In this document: piece by piece, positions 57,453-64,000 of the stretch | How the letters are laid out: every line of letters begins with the position of its first letter | How positions within the stretch are numbered: position 1 is the first letter of the stretch | From: Symbiodinium natans | Taxonomy: Eukaryota; Sar; Dinophyceae; Suessiales; Symbiodiniaceae | Length of the DNA stretch: 64,000 nucleotides | NCBI GenBank assembly: GCA_905221605.1 | Contig: CAJNDS010001868.1 | Span: forward strand, 402,001-466,000 | Direction: 5' to 3' | Notes under the pieces: model-generated | Seen by the model: the letters and a program-made list of their open reading frames with translations, nothing else | Databases searched by the model: none | What the model was told of the DNA's origin: nothing | Program-made: the position numbers and the translations under genes

Positions 57453-59501
57453 ATGCAGTCGCAAACTGAGGTCGGGGGCGACACGAACTTCACCATGACC
57501 CGGGACACGCTGACGGCCGCGCGGGGATCTCGGTTGGCCCAGCTCTTCAGCGGCCGCTGGGATGAGCGGCTGCGGCGGGACGCCGAGGGCCGCGTGTTCC
57601 TGGACTTCCATCCCCTGCAGTTCCGGAAGATGCAGCGCCTGCTGAGGGACGCCAAGCGGACGGGGCCCGGTTCAAAGCCGTCGGAGCCGGCTGACTACGA
57701 GAAAGCATTGCCGGAATGGTGCAGGCCTGGATTCGTGCCCTTGTGCAACTTCTTGTGCTCGCCGAACACCTGCAAATTCCCTGCGCCGCGGGTGGACGGC
57801 GCGCCGGAGTTGCGCGACATGGCACCGGCAGCAAGCAGCAGTGCCAAGAAAGAAAAGATATTCGACTCCGTGCTGTTAGGCGCCGAACAAGCCGAACTTC
57901 TGGAAAGCTGGGTCCCCCCTGTCTCCAATGGACTCGCAGGCTCTTCTTTCGAGCTCCTGTTCCGGGCGTCCCGGGACGGCTGGACGGCGCAGGCCTTCCA
58001 CCAGAAGTGCGACGGCAAGGGGCCCACGGTGGTTGTGGCCAAGAGCCAGGGAGGCCACCTGTTCGGCGGGTACACCGAAGTGCCCTGGGACAGCTCAGGA
58101 CAGTACAAGTCTTGCCAGCAGTCCTTCCTTTTCCGTTTGGCGAGCCCGGACAACAGCACGCAGCCTTCCAAGCACCAAATCTTTCAGACCCACCAGTACG
58201 GGATCTACTGCGACGCATCATATGGTCCAACTTTCGGTGGCAACCATGATCTATGTATTCAGCAGTCGGGCAGCAGTGCTGTTGTGAATTGCAACATTGG
58301 GCACACCTACAACCCAAACAGCAGCGCTCCAGCGGGCGGAAGCTTCTCCTACCTCGCCGAGGCGCAGTCGAATGTAGCCCTCACCGACTACGAGGTGTTT
58401 GTCGTCAAGGCGGACTCTCGCGCAAGTTTGGAGTCAACACTCCGAGTGCTGAAGTCATTGTCCACTTTGGCAAGCTCTCAGCCGGACGCTCGCGAAGAAC
58501 AACTTCTGCAGACTGCACTTCGGGCTTGCATCGACACCTGCGAGTATGGCCAGTCCCTTCTACAAGTGAAAAGAGACCTCGAGCATTCCCAAGACACTTT
58601 TGAACAGGAGGCTCAGTTTTTGCAGCGCTTCTTCGGAAACGACAAAGACATTGTGCATTTGAACGTTGGTGGCAAGCGCATGGCAACCTTGCTTTCAACA
58701 TTGACTTTTTGTGAAGGCTCCTACCTTGCAACCAAGTTCGGTGGTACCTGGACGCTGCAAGAAGCGGAGATGGTGGAGGGAGGAGTATGGTTTGACGAAG
58801 ACCCAGATTTGTTCGAAGCAGTGTTGATGCACATCAGAGTCGGCAGCCTCCTGGGCGAAAGCTTCGCTCCAAAACCAGACGAGAAAAAATCGTGGGACAG
58901 GTTGGTGGATGACCTGATGCTGGTCGATTACTTCAAGCGTGTCGCGTCAGCCGACTCCGAGCTACTCGGAGCTTCGGTGGATGACCTCATGACATTCTTG
59001 CCAGAGCCAGGAGCTGGGAAGAAGATTGCCCTCGAGCTCCTGTTCCGGGCGTCCCGGGACGGCTGGACGGCGCAGGCCTTCCACCAGAAGTGCGACGGCA
59101 AGGGGCCCACGGTGGTTGTGGCCAAGAGCCAGGGAGGCCACCTGTTCGGCGGGTACACCGAAGTGCCCTGGGACAGCTCAGGACAGTACAAGTCTTGCCA
59201 GCAGTCCTTCCTTTTCCGTTTGGCGGGCCCGGACAGCAGCACGCAGCCGTCCAAGCACCAAATCTTCCAGAACCACCAGAACGGGATCCACTGCCACGCA
59301 TCATACGGTCCAACTTTCGGTGGCAACCATGATCTACAGATTCAGCCGTCGGGCAGCAGTGGCGTTGTGAATGTCAACATTGGGCAAACCTACAACCCAA
59401 ACAGCAGCGCTCCAGCAGGCGGACATTTCACCTGTCTCGCGGAGCAGTCAGGCGCAGCCCTCACCGACTACGAGGTGTTTGCGGTCAGCAGTTGTGATTA
59501 G
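57453..59501 (+). CDS. BTB-TLDc protein copy 2, last exon, intact
   Basis: Continuous frame from an ATG at 57453 (or joined from exon C) to TAG at 59499-59501; 682 residues. Using residue numbers from 57444: BTB1 about 8-105 (VGGDTNFTMTRDTL, FLDFHPLQF); TLDc1 about 166-322 (FRASRDGWTAQAFHQKCDG, FGGYTEVPWDSSG, TFGGNHDL); helical linker 330-400; BTB2 about 401-500 (VHLNVGGKRMATLL, WFDEDPDLFEAVL); TLDc2 about 530-685. BTB domains oligomerise and can recruit cullin-3; TLDc domains bind V-ATPase or act in oxidative-stress responses. The doubled BTB-TLDc order shows internal duplication, and the first half of the two TLDc domains is almost identical in DNA. Confidence 0.88.
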   Translation: MQSQTEVGGDTNFTMTRDTLTAARGSRLAQLFSGRWDERLRRDAEGRVFLDFHPLQFRKMQRLLRDAKRTGPGSKPSEPADYEKALPEWCRPGFVPLCNFLCSPNTCKFPAPRVDGAPELRDMAPAASSSAKKEKIFDSVLLGAEQAELLESWVPPVSNGLAGSSFELLFRASRDGWTAQAFHQKCDGKGPTVVVAKSQGGHLFGGYTEVPWDSSGQYKSCQQSFLFRLASPDNSTQPSKHQIFQTHQYGIYCDASYGPTFGGNHDLCIQQSGSSAVVNCNIGHTYNPNSSAPAGGSFSYLAEAQSNVALTDYEVFVVKADSRASLESTLRVLKSLSTLASSQPDAREEQLLQTALRACIDTCEYGQSLLQVKRDLEHSQDTFEQEAQFLQRFFGNDKDIVHLNVGGKRMATLLSTLTFCEGSYLATKFGGTWTLQEAEMVEGGVWFDEDPDLFEAVLMHIRVGSLLGESFAPKPDEKKSWDRLVDDLMLVDYFKRVASADSELLGASVDDLMTFLPEPGAGKKIALELLFRASRDGWTAQAFHQKCDGKGPTVVVAKSQGGHLFGGYTEVPWDSSGQYKSCQQSFLFRLAGPDSSTQPSKHQIFQNHQNGIHCHASYGPTFGGNHDLQIQPSGSSGVVNVNIGQTYNPNSSAPAGGHFTCLAEQSGAALTDYEVFAVSSCD

Positions 59502-59851
59502 CCTGGGCCACGCAGTTGGGCAGAAGGCCACAGATGCCGCTCCGGCTCTTTATATTGCTTTGTCACGTTGTGCTAAGACACTCTTCGGGCGTTATGCCCA
59601 GGGCACTTGAAGCTTCCCAAGCTTCTCATGAGACTCAGACGGCTTGGAGAGGATCGCGCCACGGAGGTGAAAAGGCTTTGATGCTTCTAAGAAGACATGC
59701 GCAACAACTAGCAGGGAGACCATGGCCTTTGCAGCTTTCGGATCCTGATGAAGCGGCACTGGGGCTTCCTGAGCTCACATCTTGACATGACGTCGCCGCA
59801 TCATTGAACCACCGTCAAGTTTGCAAACTTCCCACTTTAAACTTCCCCTGC

Positions 59852-59947
59852 ACCCTAAACCCTAAACCCTAAACCCTAAACCCTAAACCCTAAACCCTAA
59901 ACCCTAAACCCTAAACCCTAAACCCTAAACCCTAAACCCTAAACCCT
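59852..59947 (-). repeat. Interstitial telomeric repeat (CCCTAAA)n
   Basis: About fourteen perfect units after the 3' region of copy 2. Confidence 0.95.
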
Positions 59948-59949
59948 GC

Positions 59950-61403
59950 AGGATCCCACCGCGGGCTTGGCAGCTCGGCCATGGGCTTCGGGTCGTGGTT
60001 AGCTCAGCGGTTTCTGCTTCGAAGTCGTAGGATCCCAGGTCGCAGGTTGTCATTATTGGTTATTGCCATCAAAAGAGTTGTTCTTAAGAACCTTTTAGGG
60101 CTTGTCTTTCTTTTTTGCAGTGATGAAAGTCTCCGGAAGAAAGGTTGGGGCCGGAAGGTTTCAGGATGTGTAGCTTTGAGGGGCAGTGCTTTGAAGGTTT
60201 TGAGGGTTAAGGGTTGAGGGCGTATTTGGGTCTTAGGATCTTCGGGTTTTAGGGTTGTAGGGGGTAAAGGAAGGGTAAGGTGAGGTTTTGGAGCTTCAGG
60301 GTCTCTCGGGTGCAGCTGTGGGACCGGATCTCATTGCATCACTGTGAAGCAGGGATGCTGGAGGACACTTAACGGCCCGAAGCTGGCAAGGTCATGGCGC
60401 AGCGTGGCGCAGCAAGGCCAAGGCAAGGCCCATGACCTTTGCAGCCCTAGGGTGCTGGCGTACTTGTTGGCACGCATGCTGGCGCATGCGCTGGCGCACG
60501 CTCCCCCTTGCACGTGAAGCAGGGGCCAACTGGCACAGTGTGCGCCCACTGTGAACCCCTCTCCTTCTTTGCCCAGGGCGTGCTCACCTACCTTGCACAT
60601 ACCATAAGCACTCGGCTCTCCCGGGCCTTGTAGGCCTTGGGACTTCGGGGCTTTGTTGACAGCTGCGACCAAGCAACCGCCTGCAGGTCATCGGCCCTCC
60701 ATCATCACCTTGAGTGCGAGCGCCTGCAGTTCAGGTGTCGAAGCAGCCGATAGGCTCTCCAGAGACCTAAGTGCACATAGTTTACATGGACTTTTGAAGC
60801 ACCGCAAAGTGGCGCCCGTGCTGTAGACCTGCTCTGAGCAAGCTTCGTGTGCAAAAAAAGGTCTTTGTTGAATGTGGAGAAGTGTGGACTGGAGTGAGGT
60901 CAGAAACTCAGCGGTAATGGTGGTGGTGATGCTGTGGCCGTGAAATTCAAGTGAAGCAGCGGCAGTGGCAACGGCAGCTGCAGATTGAGTGGGTAGGGGA
61001 ATGTAAAACGGGAGCCCTAAGTCGGCAGTACCGCGCCCGCGAAACAATGAAACATAACATGAACCTGCGGTGAGACAAACAGCACCAGACACGACAAATA
61101 CACGATGCACAAATGTGCCCGGTGCTGATACAGAAAAACAAGGAAGGAGCCTTTCAAAAGGTATGGCCAGACAAAAGAAGACAGACTGGTCGGCGCCGAT
61201 GCGCAGAGAGCTGAGGGCATGCAGCCACGGTTGTTTGGTTGTGTGGTTTTATGGTTTGAGGGTTTAGATAAGTGTAGATTGTCGGGTTTGGCTTCGAAGG
61301 GTTTGTAGGGTTTGTTGTAGGGTTGGGTTCGAACATCTCTTCACAGCATGCCCGAGTTCCTAAGCCAAATCTTAAGCCCGAACCGCCCAGAACCAGAAGA
61401 GCT
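59950..61403. other. No certain gene; end of the duplicated unit
   Basis: 59950-60340 matches 53165-53930 in patches and marks the right end of the tandem duplication. A minus-strand frame at 60688-61110 (140 codons, starts MHRVFVVSGAVCLTAGSCYV) could encode a small membrane or secreted protein, but no domain was recognised. Confidence 0.4.
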
Positions 61404-61437
61404 GGGGTTTAGGGTTTAGGGTTTAGGGTTTAGGGTT
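61404..61437 (+). repeat. Interstitial telomeric repeat (TTTAGGG)n
   Basis: Five units. Confidence 0.9.
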
Positions 61438-61674
61438 CACTTTCGCCAGAAGCTGACATCATGGCACAGTTACGAAATGTGCAGGGGTCTAGCACCTTCA
61501 TCCGCAGACTCGGACTTCGACAGCCATGCGGGCTTGCACTCCTAAGCACTTCATGCTGGATGACACCCTAAGCTTTTTCTCCAGTGACCTCCTACTGGAA
61601 GGCCAAAATGGGGGAGGCCAAAGTGGGGGAGGCCGTTAGCCAGGACCTGAGGCTGCCAGGGCCCAACCTGAGCC

Positions 61675-61707
61675 TTTAGGGTTTAGGGTTTAGGGTTTAG
61701 GGTTTAG
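61675..61707 (+). repeat. Interstitial telomeric repeat (TTTAGGG)n
   Basis: Four to five units. Confidence 0.9.
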
Positions 61708-61946
61708 AGGAAGCAGGCTAAGAATGGCGACCTATGAACCCCAGTGGTTCCTGCGTTGCGGCGCGTTTAGCCCATGGCTTGTTCAGGGTTCAGTGTTTAG
61801 GCTTACCAACAGAACTTCTCTACTGTGTGGAGTTTTCGAAGAGACCGCCCAAATTCCGTGCGCAACATCCGGCAACTTCATAGCATCCGGCAGGTGCATG
61901 CCGCCCCAGCGCGAACGTTATTCCTCCGGCTGCAAACCCCACGAGG

Positions 61947-61969
61947 GTTTAGGGTTTAGGGTTTAGGGC
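61947..61969 (+). repeat. Interstitial telomeric repeat (TTTAGGG)n
   Basis: Three units. Confidence 0.85.
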
Positions 61970-62061
61970 TATCTTTACACGCCGGCTCTTCAAGCTGAAC
62001 AAGAGCTCCTGAAGAGAAGTGGCTGGAAGCCCTTGGGTTCCACGACCCTTGTTAAACCTTA

Positions 62062-62745
62062 TCACCCGCGGTGGCCTTGTCTGGAGGCATGAGGTAGTCC
62101 TGCGTTCCTGCGGGGTCCCATGTGGTGAAAACACTGTGAGGAGGAGATGTAGGATAGAGTATGAAATTGCTCGGAGAATGTGTTGCGTTGCATAGAGCCA
62201 TTCGCCTCTTCTCGACGCAGCCGTGAGGATCTCAGACAGCTTGACAGACAGGTAGTGAAGGAGCACAGCAAAAGCACAAGGTTGCGTGTATTATGCAGTT
62301 CGTATGCAGTTCCTGGCAGATGTGTGGTGATGTAGCCTGCTTCCGGCAGGGGTTTTGGCCGATGACTCGCAACTTCAGCCTTGTCCCACCACAGCTGATC
62401 TTTCGTCATCTTGCATCCGAAGATAGGAGTGAGAAAACTGCGATCTCGCTCGTTTGCCTCCCATGTTGATGCACAGGCACGGGAACATGACTTGAGTCCG
62501 ATACATGTCTGTATGGTTGGGAAACAATTTGGCCAAATAGCTCTCCGGATGCTTCGATACTTAACATTCTTGCAACAGGGTTGTGCAGACAAATCTTTGA
62601 GGACCGGGTGCTCCGGGGTGCAAACTCGAACAGGTGCAGGTTCCTGATGAGTAGAATCCTGAGTAGAGAGCCTGCGCATATCATCTGCCTTGTCCAAGTT
62701 CATGCCTGGCTCGGAACTCCGAAACGCATTGAGGTTTCGACGCAC
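62062..62745 (-). CDS. Open frame, unknown product
   Basis: 227 codons on the minus strand, Ser/Arg/Cys-rich throughout, including SCLRSSRLRREEANGSM, with a short hydrophobic stretch (NLVLLLCSFTTCLSSCL). No domain and no clear codon bias. It is the only long frame in 61-64 kb but may be chance. Confidence 0.25.
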   Translation of the reverse strand: MRRNLNAFRSSEPGMNLDKADDMRRLSTQDSTHQEPAPVRVCTPEHPVLKDLSAQPCCKNVKYRSIRRAIWPNCFPTIQTCIGLKSCSRACASTWEANERDRSFLTPIFGCKMTKDQLWWDKAEVASHRPKPLPEAGYITTHLPGTAYELHNTRNLVLLLCSFTTCLSSCLRSSRLRREEANGSMQRNTFSEQFHTLSYISSSQCFHHMGPRRNAGLPHASRQGHRG

Positions 62746-62874
62746 TCATGCGAACCTTTCACGATAGAGATGTCAAACTTTCGACATCGCAAAGCTCACC
62801 GGGTTTTTGGGAAACTCAAAGTCCAGGCAGCTGCTTGATGGACGCTGTGCCGGCGGCCAGGTCAAACCCGAAAT

Positions 62875-62976
62875 CCTAAACCCTAAACCCTAAACCCTAA
62901 ACCCTAAACCCTAAACCCTAAACCCTAAACCCTAAACCCTAAACCCTAAACCCTAAACCCTAAACCCTAAACCCTA
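62875..62976 (-). repeat. Interstitial telomeric repeat (CCCTAAA)n
   Basis: Fourteen to fifteen perfect units, directly followed by a family-D element. Confidence 0.95.
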
Positions 62977-62987
62977 GGCTTCCCGAT

Positions 62988-63168
62988 TACGGGTGTTTCC
63001 GAAAATAGGGGGTACCCTTTCGGGGGGGGCATAAGAAGGGTATTTAAGGGTTTAGGGTTTAGAGTTTAGTGTTTAGGGAAATAGGGGTACCCTTTTGGGG
63101 GGGCTATCAGAAGGATAAAATTAATTGGTATTTTAAGGGTACCTCTATTGGGGGAAATACCCATATAG
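62988..63168. mobile_element. MITE-like element, family D, copy 5, split by telomeric repeats
   Basis: Left part GGGTGTTTCCGAAAATAGGG to about 63040, then TTTAGGG units (63040-63078), then a second AAATAGGGGTACCC start and a degraded right end (TTGGGGGAAATACCCATA). Either two nested copies or one copy partly duplicated around the telomeric tract. Confidence 0.55.
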
Positions 63169-63169
63169 C

Positions 63170-63733
63170 TTCAGAAAAGCCATGAAGTAAAGACATGATC
63201 GGCACTCCTTCCCTGTGCATGTCTGCGCAGACCATCCATCGTCGTTATCGTCGGGGCGGCCAGGTTGGGTCAAAGCTTTTCGCTGATTTTGAACCTTCAG
63301 GTGTGCTTTGCCAGACACCGTGCAGTATGCAGTTACAGCTGGTTCCTTTCTCGCTATGATTCCTCACTGCTGGCGGTTATCGGTAGGAGCCTGCAGCATG
63401 ACGGCCATAGCACAACATCAAGGCTGTCATGTGCAACTTGGGGAGCGCAGGTGCCCCCTGCCCGGGACATCTGGTCGGTGCCTTCACCGCGAGTGAGCAG
63501 GTGCGATCTGCCATGATGCGACTCCTCGTCCGCCAGCGCTTGATTCGCAGTGCACGTATGTAAGCCCTAGACTCGCTGAAGCACCAAAGCCCTAAGAGCA
63601 TCGTCTTGAAGACTGCTTTAGAGTGCACCATGTCGAGGCCTCCCTCCTTGAGGGCACCCTCGGGGGCAACGAGCGAAGGCGAAAAAGGTGAGGACTTTGC
63701 TGCTTGCGGGGGCCACAGCAAGGGTTCAAGCAC
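63170..63733. other. No recognisable gene
   Basis: Overlapping frames on both strands (63265-63516 plus, 63377-63733 minus) lack domains. Confidence 0.4.
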
Positions 63734-63787
63734 TTTAGGGTTTAGGGTTTAGGGTTCAGGGTTTAGGGTTTAGGGTTTAGGGTTTAG
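63734..63787 (+). repeat. Interstitial telomeric repeat (TTTAGGG)n
   Basis: Seven to eight units with one TTCAGGG variant. Confidence 0.9.
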
Positions 63788-64000
63788 TTTCTCCACCCTG
63801 TTTGGGAGAAGATCAAGACCTCGACCTCCAACCCTCCTCTGGTAGATTGAGTCTGGATTTAGATGTTAGTCTCGTATGAAAACAGATGTTAATACTTGCT
63901 TCCAGGTTCTCTTGATTCGGTTAGCAAATCAGTTGAAATCTGTTTTACTACCATCTTGAATTTTGCCTTAGAGACGACTCGAGATTGATTTTAATACTCG

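Noticed and set aside
51203-59370. Many 80-260 codon frames antisense or out of frame to the BTB-TLDc genes
   Set aside because: They recur identically in all copies because the DNA recurs, lie entirely inside the true frame, and are Arg/Ser/Pro/Trp-biased.

Overview
The window looks like nuclear DNA of a dinoflagellate, most likely a Symbiodiniaceae-type genome (confidence about 0.75). The grounds are: plant-type telomeric heptamers (CCCTAAA/TTTAGGG) scattered through introns and intergenic DNA; a gene whose open exons join best through GC-AG introns; a 12-base match to the end of the dinoflagellate spliced leader; a Copia-class retrotransposon with unusual end domains; and ankyrin, BTB-TLDc and PAN-like proteins of the kinds expanded in these algae. 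No rRNA, tRNA or CRISPR array was seen.

Layout. Positions 1-6300 are repeat-rich: head-to-head telomere-like arrays, a 9-bp and an 8-bp minisatellite, a ~110-bp foldback element, a ~203-bp tandem repeat and an AT-rich island with coding-like minus-strand frames. From 6.3 to 31.7 kb every recognisable gene is on the minus strand. It begins with decayed tandem copies of a hydrolase-like gene. Next come five large intronless-looking frames (8.2-20.0 kb), including a ~2000-residue protein with an alpha/beta-hydrolase-like triad region followed by a divergent UPF1-like SF1 helicase. After a possible retroposed fragment marked by a spliced-leader relic come a Copia polyprotein (22.5-26.4 kb), a gag-like or host frame (27.2-28.8 kb) and a broken element with RNase H and polymerase-like motifs (29.7-31.6 kb).

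A ~1.45-kb AT-rich tract (33.5-34.9 kb) lies at the strand switch. From 38 to 60 kb all recognised genes are on the plus strand: a secreted Cys-rich/PAN-like protein, an ankyrin protein with a conserved N-terminal domain, an unknown 537-residue protein, and two tandem copies of a multi-exon coiled-coil/BTB/TLDc gene. One copy is intact and the other is frameshifted. Four families of short inverted-repeat elements and more than 20 telomere-like tracts fill the spaces.

The most unusual part is the 6.3-20.5 kb block. Two paralogous hydrolase-like regions, a helicase and a C-terminal protein of unknown type lie in one direction. Three of the frames appear to be one giant reading frame broken by a -1 shift and a single in-frame stop. 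The block has decayed tandem relics at one end and two identical hairpins at the other. It could be an undescribed large mobile or gene-family unit, but that remains inference.
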